Assembly (NCBI GenBank): GCA_943371025.1
Contig: CALRTC020000031.1
Coordinates: forward strand, 11,839-75,838
Origin: Niveispirillum sp943371025
Lineage (GTDB): Bacteria; Pseudomonadota; Alphaproteobacteria; Azospirillales; Azospirillaceae
Reading direction: 5' to 3'
Length of the DNA stretch: 64,000 bases
This document shows, piece by piece, positions 17,370 to 26,616 of this stretch; within the stretch, counting starts at the first letter, position 1, and the number at the start of each line of letters is the position of its first letter. The notes below the pieces were generated by a model that saw only the letters and a program-made list of their open reading frames with translations, was not told the DNA's origin and searched no databases. A program made the position numbers and the translations under genes.

Positions 17370-18773
17370 CTAGGGTTCATGGTGGGCGTGGGCCGCCCGG
17401 TGAGAGGCGATATGCATCAGCTTGTGATGGAAAAAGGCGCTGATCGCCGGCACCGTTGCGTCGATCCAGATGCCTTGGCCCCAGTACCAGATAGCCGCCA
17501 TGGGAATGACGACTGCACAGATCAGCAATGGAACCGCCGTCTGCACAAAGGCAAAGCGGCTGCTGGCAGCAATGGTGACCACCAATGTGCTGGCCAGCAG
17601 ACTGACCAGGAAATCAACCATGAAATGGGTGCCCTCTGACAAAGGCTCCATGGGGCTGAGATTGACCAGCGAATGGATGGCGTTGAAAATCAGGTAAGGT
17701 CCCGGCATCCGTTCATGCGGGGTGTTCCATGTATCCGCCGAATGCGCGTGCGTGGCGCCGATCACGACGACCCGGTCTTTCAATATGGACAGGCTGTCTG
17801 GCTTCTCGTCGATCACCTGATTTGCAGGGATGGAGCGCGGCGACAGGGCGCTGGCAGGAAAGATTGAGTAGCGGATCATATTCTCAATGGACTTGGCACC
17901 GTTTGCGATGACGATCTGCCGGCCATTGGCCAGCTTGATGATGGGGGCGTTTTCGGCGTGCGAACAATCGCCGGCATTGCAGGCCAGCAGCTTGGGCAGC
18001 TTGTCCTCGACCTGATCCCTGACCTGTTTAAGCCGCGCGGAGGCATTGCCGACGCCAGGGCCACCCGCCGGAAACAGCGCCGCCATAGACAGGTACAGGG
18101 ACGGGATGGAGGCGGGCGCACCCTCGGGTGACGGCTGACAGGTCCAGTCCCAGTAGCGCAGGTGCCGCACCTCCTTATCAACGGACAGCAGGCCGTAGGC
18201 GACCCAATGCACCTGCGGGCTGCCGTGTGTGGCATCGTCAAACGGGGTCGGCTGCCATTTCATGCAATCGCTGGCCTTGCGCTTCACCGGCGCACGGTTC
18301 TGCGGGTCAAATCTGGGGGCTTCATGCACCATGAAGACGGGGGGGCCGTCCGGATCATCAAGGCTTGCCAGATACTGCCGAAGAACGTCGTCCTGGTCGG
18401 TCGGATCATACAGCTCCACGTCCAGGATCACGGCCGCGCTGCCGCTATTGACGGCCACGCGCAGCAGTTCAGCCAGATAGTCACGCCGCAAGGGGATTTG
18501 GCCACCCCATGAGGCAAAGGTTGCGTCATCAATATCGATCAGGGCGAACTGGACCTGCTCGGTGCCGACGGGAACGTCCCGCCAGATCTCCGCCCCGATA
18601 TCAAATGCCAGCGCGTCGGCATGATACTTGATCCAGTGGCCTTCCATCTGGTGGGAAAGCCAGACGACGAGATTGCCCGCTATCACGCCCAGCAATGTCA
18701 GCACAAATATCGTAGCCGGTTTCGACGACAGCAGGCGCCGTAAACCAAGCCGCCATTCTGATATCATCATCAT
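17370..18773 (-). CDS. CHASE2 domain membrane sensor without output domain
   Basis: 467 residues. A first membrane helix (about residues 21-43) is followed by a large extracytoplasmic CHASE2 domain. QFALIDIDDATFASWG and PLRRDYLAELLRV are its signature, and VVVIGATHAHSADTWNTP is the closing part. C-terminal membrane helices (FLVSLLASTLVVTIAAS and LLICAVVIPMAAIWYW) end the protein, and only a short His-rich tail follows. CHASE2 normally feeds a kinase, cyclase or protease on the same chain; none is present here, so the signal may pass to the coupled CHAT protein. Start at 18773 with GGAGGAG upstream; it overlaps the CHAT stop by 4 bases (ATGA). Confidence 0.83.
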   Translation of the reverse strand: MMMISEWRLGLRRLLSSKPATIFVLTLLGVIAGNLVVWLSHQMEGHWIKYHADALAFDIGAEIWRDVPVGTEQVQFALIDIDDATFASWGGQIPLRRDYLAELLRVAVNSGSAAVILDVELYDPTDQDDVLRQYLASLDDPDGPPVFMVHEAPRFDPQNRAPVKRKASDCMKWQPTPFDDATHGSPQVHWVAYGLLSVDKEVRHLRYWDWTCQPSPEGAPASIPSLYLSMAALFPAGGPGVGNASARLKQVRDQVEDKLPKLLACNAGDCSHAENAPIIKLANGRQIVIANGAKSIENMIRYSIFPASALSPRSIPANQVIDEKPDSLSILKDRVVVIGATHAHSADTWNTPHERMPGPYLIFNAIHSLVNLSPMEPLSEGTHFMVDFLVSLLASTLVVTIAASSRFAFVQTAVPLLICAVVIPMAAIWYWGQGIWIDATVPAISAFFHHKLMHIASHRAAHAHHEP

Positions 18774-21181
18774 CGGGCTCCTCCGCCGTCCAACTGCAAG
18801 TCGTCGCCCATGACCGAGAAAGCGGCCCAGTAATAGGGATTGGGGTAGGTCTTCCGCAGCTCCTTCTTCGCCAGCCACAGGGCATCAGCGACCGAGTGCC
18901 GTTTCAGATTTGCGTAGAACAGTTCCATCAGCTTGGCGGTCGCGTTCGGCTCAACCTCCCAGTGGCTGGCGACGACGCTGCGGACGCCCGATGCCAGGAA
19001 GGCTTCGGCGATGCTGATGGTGTCATAGCCCAGCTGGTCGCGAACCGCAGTTTCGCAGGCGGACAGAACCACCAGCGACGTGGTGGCTCGCGTGCCGTGA
19101 ATCGTCTGCACGCTGAAATTTCCGTCATCGATCCCGGCCTGCTCGCTCAGAAGCAGGTGGGATTTTGTCGGATCGCCGGGCTCGTTCCTGCCATGGGCGA
19201 CGACGTGCAGGAACTGTTTCCCGACTAGCCCGCGCCGGGCATTGGCAATGTTGGCCAGCTTACCCTCAAACGGCTCGTCCCCTGGAAAGGCCCTTTCAAC
19301 GGCTTTCAACTGATCGCCGGCGTTGGAAATCATAGGCTTCTCCGGGCGGTCCGGATTGCCCAGGATTGTCCGTCCCGCGACCGGGACAGTGACCGTCTGC
19401 CTCAGGTGATCCAGCGCGATCAGGCTGGGCACAACCCGCACATTATGAGCTTCAATCACGGGCACCCCGCCAACATAGAGGGCGTCTATGGGAATGGAGA
19501 ACAGTTCCCCATAGGGCAGAAGCAAGACCGACTGCGCCGGGGCCGGGGCACGGTTGAAGACGGGACGCAGAAAGAAGTCATAGACCTTCTCTGCATTCTG
19601 TCTGTCACTGGCACGCAAGCGATCAAGGTAGCGACCGTACTCCGCGTTGGCCTTGCGCAGGCTTTTCAGCAATTCCGGGTCAGCCAGCGTGCCCAGGCGG
19701 ATATGCAAGGGCCTGCCCCCGTCAGGGGTCAGGACAAAGACATGCCAAAGCTTTTCGGCTTGCATGGTATTGCCGACACGCCCCACTTGGTCGACGGAAA
19801 AGAAGATCACCGCGATCTGGCCGGCGGACAGTTTCGGTCTGATGTCCGCAAAGTGGCTGTCGAAATCACCGACTTTCCATGCAAGGTCGAGTGACACCTG
19901 CCGAATGTTCCTGTTAATGACCTTCAGCTGCTCACGCGCTTCCCGCACGTCGGCTTCGCTGGTTGCCAGACGCAGTTCCTGTTCCTTGGCGATGCGCTGG
20001 TTCAGCAGGTCATGGGCGACCGACTGTTCCGCATCCCGGACAGCGATTGTTGACAGGCCGGCCAGCCTTTCCACAAGCAGCCGCGACCGGGCCCGTTCGA
20101 CCCATTCAATCGCCACCTCTGTCTTGTCCTGGTCAATCAGCAGGGATACCAGGTCCTCATAGGGACCCATCGTGGTGGCGCTCACCGTCGGCAGCAGGAT
20201 ATCCACGGCCCGCTGCTGCCGGTTGCGTTCCAGAAGACCGATGGCTTCCTGGAAATGCAGGGCCGCGGATGCCGTATCGCCCGCGTCGCGTTCCAGCCGA
20301 CCTTTCAGGTGGACAACCTGCCACTCCACATCGGCATAGGCCGACAGACCGGGAAAGGACATCAGCCGATCAACCGATTTCCAGACATCCGCAGTCCGGT
20401 GTTCCATGTAGTAACATTGGGCGGCCAGCAACTCGACATAGACATTGGCGGCAGGTGCAAAGGAGAATTCCGCCAGGTAACGCCGGGCGAAACTATTGGC
20501 AAGATCGAGCCGGAATGTCGGTCGGTTACCCCCTTGTACCAGCCCGTAATCGGCATGCAGTCGGTCAAACTTGTCATCCAGGATGCTTATGGCCGTCCCG
20601 CACTTCCCCGTTTCGGCAAACAGCTTCGCGCCCAGGTACGACATGACCTTGTCCGACTGCGCAAAACGTGTCGCCAGTTTCTCGGCGGGAACCAGCGACG
20701 TTGCCTGTAATGCAGGGTTCTGCATGTCGGCCAGCATGCGCAAAAATTGCGCCTGGTCGTCCTTCTCCTCAATAATATGCTTCCCGACGGCCACATAGTC
20801 GCCGATGGCAAGGTCCAGCAGGGCCTGGCGGTGGTTGCCGGCGGACTCGTCTACCGATGACAGGTCCGCCCTCTTCTGGAATTTGCTGTTGCACTCGAGG
20901 GCGTCGTTGAGGGCCTGGGCCTTGAGTTCGAGATCGCAAAGCAGGCCCAACTGCGTCTTGCTCAAAGGTGGCATGCCCGGCTTGTCGAGCGACCGCAGGC
21001 GTTCGCGTACCGGGGCAAGCCGCCCGGCTTTCAGATTTTCCTGATCGGCCTCGGTCACCCCCTGCGACTTCAGCTCCTCCACCACCATGTCATGCGTGAT
21101 CGGCATCACGACGAAGCCGCAGCCACCGGCAACCAGCAACAATGGCAGGAGCAGCCACGGGGCAAGGTTCCAAACGCGCAT
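18770..21181 (-). CDS. CHAT domain caspase-like protease with lipoprotein-type signal
   Basis: 803 residues, starting at an ATG at 21181 behind GGAGGAGG. The N-terminus (MRVWNLAPWLLLPLLLVAGG then Cys) reads as a lipoprotein or signal-anchor sequence, so the protein is probably exported. Residues about 60-500 are helical and TPR-like. The C-terminal CHAT domain carries the catalytic dyad His663 (VVAHGR) and Cys709 (VLSACETA), followed by GVRSVVASHWEVEP and YYWAAFSVMGD. CHAT proteases are caspase relatives; most known ones are cytoplasmic, often with TPR regulators. It is coupled to a CHASE2 sensor and follows an outer-membrane barrel gene. Confidence 0.85.
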   Translation of the reverse strand: MRVWNLAPWLLLPLLLVAGGCGFVVMPITHDMVVEELKSQGVTEADQENLKAGRLAPVRERLRSLDKPGMPPLSKTQLGLLCDLELKAQALNDALECNSKFQKRADLSSVDESAGNHRQALLDLAIGDYVAVGKHIIEEKDDQAQFLRMLADMQNPALQATSLVPAEKLATRFAQSDKVMSYLGAKLFAETGKCGTAISILDDKFDRLHADYGLVQGGNRPTFRLDLANSFARRYLAEFSFAPAANVYVELLAAQCYYMEHRTADVWKSVDRLMSFPGLSAYADVEWQVVHLKGRLERDAGDTASAALHFQEAIGLLERNRQQRAVDILLPTVSATTMGPYEDLVSLLIDQDKTEVAIEWVERARSRLLVERLAGLSTIAVRDAEQSVAHDLLNQRIAKEQELRLATSEADVREAREQLKVINRNIRQVSLDLAWKVGDFDSHFADIRPKLSAGQIAVIFFSVDQVGRVGNTMQAEKLWHVFVLTPDGGRPLHIRLGTLADPELLKSLRKANAEYGRYLDRLRASDRQNAEKVYDFFLRPVFNRAPAPAQSVLLLPYGELFSIPIDALYVGGVPVIEAHNVRVVPSLIALDHLRQTVTVPVAGRTILGNPDRPEKPMISNAGDQLKAVERAFPGDEPFEGKLANIANARRGLVGKQFLHVVAHGRNEPGDPTKSHLLLSEQAGIDDGNFSVQTIHGTRATTSLVVLSACETAVRDQLGYDTISIAEAFLASGVRSVVASHWEVEPNATAKLMELFYANLKRHSVADALWLAKKELRKTYPNPYYWAAFSVMGDDLQLDGGGAR

Positions 21182-21339
21182 GTCCGCCTCCTCCAAAGGA
21201 AACAAGCGATCACCGGGAGCGCCCTCTGCTTCACCCATGGCGCAGGAACGTGCCCTGCGTGCAGGACTGTGGCGACGGCCATCCGGGCATTCTGGCGGCC
21301 ATGCCACCAGGGGCAGAGCCCTGTCAGCAGAAAACGGCC

Positions 21340-22674
21340 CTAGAACCTGTAGCCGAAATTGAACTTGCCGGCGTTATAATGCCTGCCCACCGTGTAGGTC
21401 AGCCCGATGCGATAAGAGTTCCACATCTGCTTGTAAGGGTCTGGCGTCGTGCCATAGACAAGGCCGATTTCATCATAATGCTGGATATAGAGCCGATCAC
21501 CGAAAGCGTGTGTGTCAATGATATAGGCCTGCAGATTCAGGGGATCGCCGAACAGGGACCCTTCAAGGGGGACGCTGACGCTGATCCCGTTCTTGGTCAG
21601 GGTGTTCTGGATACCGTAATCGTAGGTTCGACCATTGATCGTTAAGCCGCCGGACTTGTAATAGCCGACGCCATTGCCCAGCCTCACCTCGGTCTCGCCG
21701 ATGTGAAAGGCGTAGCTGCTGGTGACGTCACCTGAATACATCGCGGCGGCCGAACCCAGGTCCAGCGACCCGGCAAGGCCAGCTTGAACCGACGGCGTGA
21801 TGGACCAGGCCTTGCCGATGACGGGGATCTCCAGCGACGTCCCGAACGATGCCATACCCGATTGCGCCCCCTCGGTCCGGATATAGGTCATGGGCAGGTT
21901 GAAGGTTAACCTGTAACGGGAATCGCGGAACTTGACGATGTAGCGCAGCGGCAGGTGAGCCACAAAACTGTCATACCCGCCGGAGCGGGACAGGCCAAGG
22001 TCCCCGCCCAGAGAGAACTGGTTGGGCATGATGGGAAGCGGCCCGGTATTCGGATCGCCGGTTCCCTTCTTGTCCCCGACGCTGCCGAAACCCGTCGCTA
22101 CGTCGAACGCGCCTGCACTCATGGTTGCCATCAGACTGTTCGGATTGCCCGCCACGGGATCTATTGGCGACGTAGCAGCCAATTCCCGGAAAAGGCGGGA
22201 GATGATGTCTCCACCGTTCTTGGTCAGATAGTCCCTGAACAGGGCCTGGCTCTGGTCTCGTGTCTGTCCCTGGAAACTGAGATCGACACCGATAGAGGGG
22301 ACGCTGAAATTCAATCGAGTGGAAAGGGCCGCATAGCTGGCGAAAGCACCGAGTCCTCTGATGTCGAGGACAGCGTCGACTTTGGACACCGGCGTATAGA
22401 GGCTCAAAGTATTCCGAAGAGAGGCATCAGTGAAGCTATTCAGCAGGGTTTCGAATTTTGTGAACCCGATGCTTGCGGTCTGGGTTCCAGGATTATTCTG
22501 GTTTTCAACTTCACAAAATTGCGCGCTTGGGCAGCTCGCCGTTAGGCTGAGATGAAATATATCCTTTGCAAACGCCGTCTCAGGCACAAGGAGAACGAGA
22601 GCTGTGCAAAGTACATATCCGACACTTGGCACAACAAAATTTTGACCTGCTTCTTTTTTAGTCAAACCGGCCAT
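21340..22674 (-). CDS. Probable outer-membrane beta-barrel protein
   Basis: 444 residues with a long N-terminal signal region ending ETAFAKD. The second half is rich in alternating strands (YIVKFRDSRYRLTFNLPMTY, WNSYRIGLTYTVG), and a terminal aromatic (FNFGYRF) is typical of BAM-assembled outer-membrane proteins. I do not recognise a named family. It starts at an ATG at 22674 with G-rich sequence upstream. It is the first gene of the minus-strand run that includes the CHAT and CHASE2 genes (158-base gap to CHAT), so it probably belongs to the same envelope system. The upstream region is AT-rich. Confidence 0.68.
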   Translation of the reverse strand: MAGLTKKEAGQNFVVPSVGYVLCTALVLLVPETAFAKDIFHLSLTASCPSAQFCEVENQNNPGTQTASIGFTKFETLLNSFTDASLRNTLSLYTPVSKVDAVLDIRGLGAFASYAALSTRLNFSVPSIGVDLSFQGQTRDQSQALFRDYLTKNGGDIISRLFRELAATSPIDPVAGNPNSLMATMSAGAFDVATGFGSVGDKKGTGDPNTGPLPIMPNQFSLGGDLGLSRSGGYDSFVAHLPLRYIVKFRDSRYRLTFNLPMTYIRTEGAQSGMASFGTSLEIPVIGKAWSITPSVQAGLAGSLDLGSAAAMYSGDVTSSYAFHIGETEVRLGNGVGYYKSGGLTINGRTYDYGIQNTLTKNGISVSVPLEGSLFGDPLNLQAYIIDTHAFGDRLYIQHYDEIGLVYGTTPDPYKQMWNSYRIGLTYTVGRHYNAGKFNFGYRF

Positions 22675-22956
22675 TATGCCCCCCAATCAGGAAGATCGGA
22701 AATAAGTTAATTCAACCAGTAAACGTACCACTGCGTCAACAAGCTAAAAAGTGTCTTCTCGATCCGAACGCACAGGGATTTTTTGTTGTGGGTATTCGTG
22801 AGTGACCTTTTTGTTGTGCAATTTCAGCACATTACAATGGTACGGGGAAATAATTTGATGTTGTCCATTCGGCGCATGTCCGTGCGACGCCGGTGAAGAG
22901 TCTAAGATAGCAGACATGCTTACATTCAATGTTTCCCACATCGAATAACTCGTGTT

Positions 22957-22986
22957 ATTATAAAAAATTAGATGATTTTTTATAAT
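22957..22986. repeat. AT-only hairpin
   Basis: ATTATAAAAAAT (22957-22968) and its perfect reverse complement (22975-22986) enclose a 6-base loop. A T run on either strand makes it a possible bidirectional terminator; it could also be an operator for the operon starting at 22674. Confidence 0.6.
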
Positions 22987-23064
22987 ACTGTTTTTCTAGG
23001 ACAACGTTACAGCTTGCGGTAACACGGCTGCTGAAAGAATGCCCCTGAACGGAGGCCCGACATA

Positions 23065-23085
23065 GGCGGGGCGAAAAGCCCCGCC
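23065..23085. terminator. GC-rich hairpin
   Basis: GGCGGGGC (23065-23072) and GCCCCGCC (23078-23085) form an 8-bp stem with a GAAAA-type loop. There is no clear T run, so terminator function is uncertain. It lies just past the 3' end of the decayed transposase gene. Confidence 0.45.
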
Positions 23086-23104
23086 GCCACTATCAACCAA
23101 AAAC

Positions 23105-23535
23105 AGCCACGATTGATCTGACGTCCGACAATTATGACGAAAACAGCCGGCGACTGGCGTGCGGGCGGCACCCTGTCCTATAGAGTTTGCAGGATTGTCC
23201 TTCCTTTCCTGGCTCTGCGGATTTTCTGTCCGGCCGCGATGCGTCGGGACTAGCGGAAGCCGATCTTGTGAAAATAGAGGCTGGCATGCTGGGGACTGAT
23301 GTGATGGAAGACGCTGGCGATAGTCTGGCGGACCCGGTTGTTGAACCCTTCAGCGGCCTTGGCATGGACGGTGCCACGAGCATATTCCTGGCGGGCATGG
23401 CACACGGTGTCGTGACGGGCGAAGCCGGTGCTGGCCGCGACGAAGGCCTTCCATTCATCGCTCATCAAATGGGACTGCGGCGTCACGCTCGCCTCCAGCA
23501 CCCATTGGAGAACGTCGGCTTTCAGGAGCCGTCGC
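23105..23535 (-). pseudogene. Decayed IS1595-family (ISXO2-like) transposase, C-terminal part
   Basis: Minus-strand translation gives the typical C-terminal half of ISXO2-like transposases: SDEWKAFVAAS, FARHDTVCHARQEYARG, AEGFNNRVRQTIASVFHH and LYFHKIGFR. The N-terminal half and the element ends are missing. In-frame continuation after GFR reads stop-SRRIAAGQKIRRARKGR, then TL-stop-DRVPPARQ. In relatives of this family I expect Trp at both stop positions, so two TGG codons appear to have become TAG. It is a fossil of an insertion at the left edge of the defence island. Confidence 0.8.
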
Positions 23536-23590
23536 CGCCCCAGTGAATAACCACAATGGGGCGCTATGCGGTCGTTGTAAATGGCCCAAA

Positions 23591-23617
23591 GGGGCCGGAA
23601 GCGGACGGGCGGGTTTT
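23591..23617 (+). repeat. 27-bp dispersed repeat, copy 2
   Basis: Identical to 8810-8836. It lies between the decayed transposase and the recombinase gene. Confidence 0.7.
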
Positions 23618-23671
23618 CGCGCTCTGAGAACGGATTCCGGACATTCCCGCCCGCCCAGCCGCCGTCACCTT

Positions 23672-24304
23672 CTAAATCTCCGTCGTCTCCGCCAGTTGCA
23701 GCGCGTCTTCGACGTCGACACCCAGATAGCGCACTGTCGTCTCGATCTTGGTGTGGCCCAGCAGAATCTGCACAGCCCGCAGGTTCTCAGTCTGTTTGTA
23801 GATGAGGGCGGCCTTGGTTCGCCGTAGGGAATGGGTTCCATAATCCTCCCGGCGTAGGCCGATCCCGATCACCCATTCCTCGACGAGGCGCGCATATTGG
23901 CGGGTGCTGATGGGTTGGGCATGGTCGACCCGGCTGGGGAAGACATAATCAGCAAGCGTCCCGCCCCGACGTTCCAGCCAAGCCTGGAGGCTCTTGCGCG
24001 CCGTCTCCATCAATTCGAACTGAACCGGCCGGCCTGTTTTCTTCTGAACAACCAGGGCACGCGACCGGATTTCTCCGCCGCGAACGATGTCGCCGATCTT
24101 CATCCGGACAAGGTCGCAGCCACGTAGCTTGCTGTCGATGGCCAGATCGAACAAAGCGCGGTCACGCAGCCGCTGCTGGTGGTCCAGCCAGAAACGGATG
24201 GCCCAGACCTGCTGTGGTTTCAGGGCGCGCTTGGCACCGATCCGCCTGCCAGCATTCCAAGGCTTGTTTCCTTTCGCGCCAGGATCAAACGCTGAACGTC
24301 CCAT
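23672..24304 (-). CDS. Tyrosine recombinase/integrase
   Basis: A 210-residue single-domain tyrosine recombinase. The catalytic residues are Arg in SKLRGCDLVRM, His-x-x-Arg in THSLRRTKA, His in LLGHTKIETTV and the nucleophile Tyr in RYLGVD. It starts at an ATG at 24304 behind GGAGGATGTC. It lacks a long N-terminal core-binding domain. Proteins of this short type are common as orphan recombinases on alphaproteobacterial plasmids and islands. It lies immediately left of the CRISPR locus and may have mobilised the island. Confidence 0.85.
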   Translation of the reverse strand: MGRSAFDPGAKGNKPWNAGRRIGAKRALKPQQVWAIRFWLDHQQRLRDRALFDLAIDSKLRGCDLVRMKIGDIVRGGEIRSRALVVQKKTGRPVQFELMETARKSLQAWLERRGGTLADYVFPSRVDHAQPISTRQYARLVEEWVIGIGLRREDYGTHSLRRTKAALIYKQTENLRAVQILLGHTKIETTVRYLGVDVEDALQLAETTEI

Positions 24305-24434
24305 GACATCCTCCATCGCGGCCGGGTTTGGCCCAGCAAAAGGGTATGTCCATCGATCATCCGTAGCCGTGCAATCCCCCATCATTTGCGGGACGGGGCT
24401 GGCGCAGAGGCGGTAACATGTCCCCGGTTGCCGA

Positions 24435-25364
24435 TCATCCACCGCCCGTCACCAGAGCGTAGCGGCCCAGCCCCTGGGCTGTGTGGCTGCCGGCATGGCT
24501 GGTCTCTCCCAGGCAGAGCAGGGGCCAGAGGGGGGCAAGGTCGCCGGACAGGTGCAGGTCGCCGATCAGGCCGCCCATGGGCAGGGGGCCGTGATCCTGC
24601 CGGGCCGAACCGCGCTGCCAGGAGACGGGGGTCAGGCCGCTGGTATCCACGCGCAGATGCGCGGCATGGTCACGTAACGCGGCCCAGTCCGCCAGCAGTT
24701 CACTGTCCTGCCAGCGGGCCAGGGCCGACAGCCGGTTGCCCAGGCTGGTCACCAGGGCGGGCAGCAGGTCGGCCCCCGTCAGGGTCGCCCCACCCCGGCG
24801 CAGGCAGAGCGGGGTGTGGAAACGCATTGTGACGGCATCCGGCACCGGCGGCAGGGACAGGCTGTCATCTGACAGCAATTGCCGGTGCAGCACCGGCACC
24901 GGTTGCCGGCCCGCACCGGGCAGGTCCAGCCCGATGGAAAGGGCGCGGACCAGGGCATCGGCGGCGATGTCCAGCAGGTCGCTGGCAAAGCCGACCAGGG
25001 TCAGGCGCAGCAAGGCGATATCCGACCCGCCCGCCTGGCCTGCGAACAGAAACGGCTTCGGCATCTCCATCCCCTTCAACAGGGGGCGTTCGCGGAACAG
25101 CACATCATAGGCACAGGGCGGGTCCCAGGGACAGGGCTGCCCCGCCGCCGCCGGGGCCGAGGCGCCCGCCAGCAATTGCCGCCCCCAGCCGCCGCGCAGC
25201 TTTCCCGGCAGCGCCGGGTCTGATGCCAGTACCCCCGGCAACCGCACCGTGAACAGGCCCGTACCGGTGAACCAGCGGCCACACAGATCAGCAAGGGAAA
25301 GTTGCCCGGCCGGAGTCGCCAGCCGTTGCCCCACAAGGTCCACCCCACCCGCTGAAGACGTCAT
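24435..25364 (-). CDS. cas6: Cas6-family pre-crRNA endoribonuclease
   Basis: 309 residues of the RAMP-fold Cas6 superfamily. The C-terminal signature is visible as GGLIGDLHLSGDL followed by PLLCLGETSHAGSHTAQGLG (glycine-rich loop that binds the repeat). It would cut within the repeats of both arrays, 8 nt before the spacer, leaving an ATTGAAAC handle; the repeat can form a CCGC/GCGG stem just upstream of that cut. The ATG at 25364 is chosen; a GTG two codons earlier is possible. It is transcribed away from array 1, whose leader begins 77 bases upstream. Confidence 0.82.
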   Translation of the reverse strand: MTSSAGGVDLVGQRLATPAGQLSLADLCGRWFTGTGLFTVRLPGVLASDPALPGKLRGGWGRQLLAGASAPAAAGQPCPWDPPCAYDVLFRERPLLKGMEMPKPFLFAGQAGGSDIALLRLTLVGFASDLLDIAADALVRALSIGLDLPGAGRQPVPVLHRQLLSDDSLSLPPVPDAVTMRFHTPLCLRRGGATLTGADLLPALVTSLGNRLSALARWQDSELLADWAALRDHAAHLRVDTSGLTPVSWQRGSARQDHGPLPMGGLIGDLHLSGDLAPLWPLLCLGETSHAGSHTAQGLGRYALVTGGG

Positions 25365-25440
25365 AGGCACCCCGTCATTCCATTAACGCGACCACCATGC
25401 CGGAAAAGGGGGCGCCTGCCCAGAGGGCAGGAGACGGGAG

Positions 25441-25599
25441 ACCCTGTGGAAATAGCATAATGATCTGATATTATGTGAAGAATTGACCGATTGTCGATTT
25501 TCTGCCGCGATGCCCTTGACGAAATATGACAAGAACTTTGTCAGTCTGTGGAAAGTACGGAAAAATTGCTCTGTTGTCAGAATGGGTTCCAGAGGGTAT
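25441..25599 (+). promoter_or_regulatory. CRISPR leader 1
   Basis: The 159 bases before the first repeat start with ACCCTGTGGAAAT and resemble those before array 2. The shared blocks are that 13-mer at the same 159-base distance, a CTTGAC box, CTGTGGAAA, TTGCTCTGTTGTC versus TTGTCCTGTTGTC, and GTTCCAGAG next to the repeat. The leader is AT-rich and should hold the array promoter and the integration signal. Confidence 0.8.
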
Positions 25600-26595
25600 G
25601 TTCAGCGCTGTTCCGCGATTGGAAGCGGATTGAAACTCTCCCTTCGCTGTTGTGACGGTGAAGGGAGAAAGTTCAGCGCTGTTCCGCGATTGGAAGCGGA
25701 TTGAAACTAGCGGTACGGCGATGCTCTCAAACAAGAAAGTGCGTTCAGCGCTGTTCCGCGATTGGAAGCGGATTGAAACTCATCGTCGCCATCGCGCAGA
25801 CAAATCTTGTCAGGTTCAGCGCTGTTCCGCGATTGGAAGCGGATTGAAACACGGTTGAGGAAACATGACCGAAACAACCGTCGTTCAGCGCTGTTCCGCG
25901 ATTGGAAGCGGATTGAAACAGCATCTGCTTGGCCAGGCTTTCGTCGGTGTGTTCAGCGCTGTTCCGCGATTGGAAGCGGATTGAAACCGCGATGGTGGTA
26001 CCATCGGCTGTCAGAACGTAGTTCAGCGCTGTTCCGCGATTGGAAGCGGATTGAAACTCTTACAGCAGCGCGCTCTGCCGGCAGAAGTGAGTTCCGCGAT
26101 TGGAAGCGGATTGAAACCATGGGTTCGGCGGGGCCGATGCCTTCAGCCCCGTTCAGCGCTGTTCCGCGATTGGAAGCGGATTGAAACTGCAGGAGAACGT
26201 CTTGGCGGCCGCGGCATTCAGCCAGTTCAGCGCTGTTCCGCGATTGGAAGCGGATTGAAACTTTCATCTTCGGCGTATCGGTACAGCCCGCAGTTCAGCG
26301 CTGTTCCGCGATTGGAAGCGGATTGAAACTCGACCTGGGAACGGAGGGTGTCGATACCCAGTTCAGCGCTGTTCCGCGATTGGAAGCGGATTGAAACCAC
26401 GCCTCTTTTTACGCCCCATCTTACCAATCTGAGTTCAGCGCTGTTCCGCGATTGGAAGCGGATTGAAACCGCCCACCAGCGTTGCGAGAAATGGCGTAGA
26501 TGCCGGGTTCAGCGCTGTTCCGCGATTGGAAGCGGATTGAAACGCGAACAGGATGCGGCGCTCGTAGTCGGCTTGGGGTTCAGCGCTGTTCCGCG
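25600..26595 (+). CRISPR. CRISPR array 1 (15 repeats, 14 spacers)
   Basis: 37-bp repeats begin GTTCAGCGCTGTTCC and end GCGGATTGAAAC; spacers are 31-37 bases. Repeat starts are 25600, 25671, 25743, 25814, 25883, 25951, 26021, 26091, 26151, 26225, 26293, 26361, 26433, 26507 and 26578. The repeat at 26091 lacks its first 10 bases. The last one (26578-26595) stops after 18 bases, which marks the leader-distal end. The ATTGAAAC 3' end is the 8-nt crRNA handle typical of type III systems, so transcription is left to right. Several spacers are self-complementary. Confidence 0.98.
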
Positions 26596-26616
26596 CGTGG
26601 TTACCGTCCCCTTTCC

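Larger units (their letters stand above)
22675..23104. other. AT-rich intergenic region with two hairpins
   Basis: No gene is seen. The stretch is markedly more AT-rich than its surroundings, especially 22800-23000, and presumably holds the promoter of the outer-membrane/CHAT operon. It contains two perfect hairpins, at 22957-22986 and 23065-23085. Confidence 0.55.
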
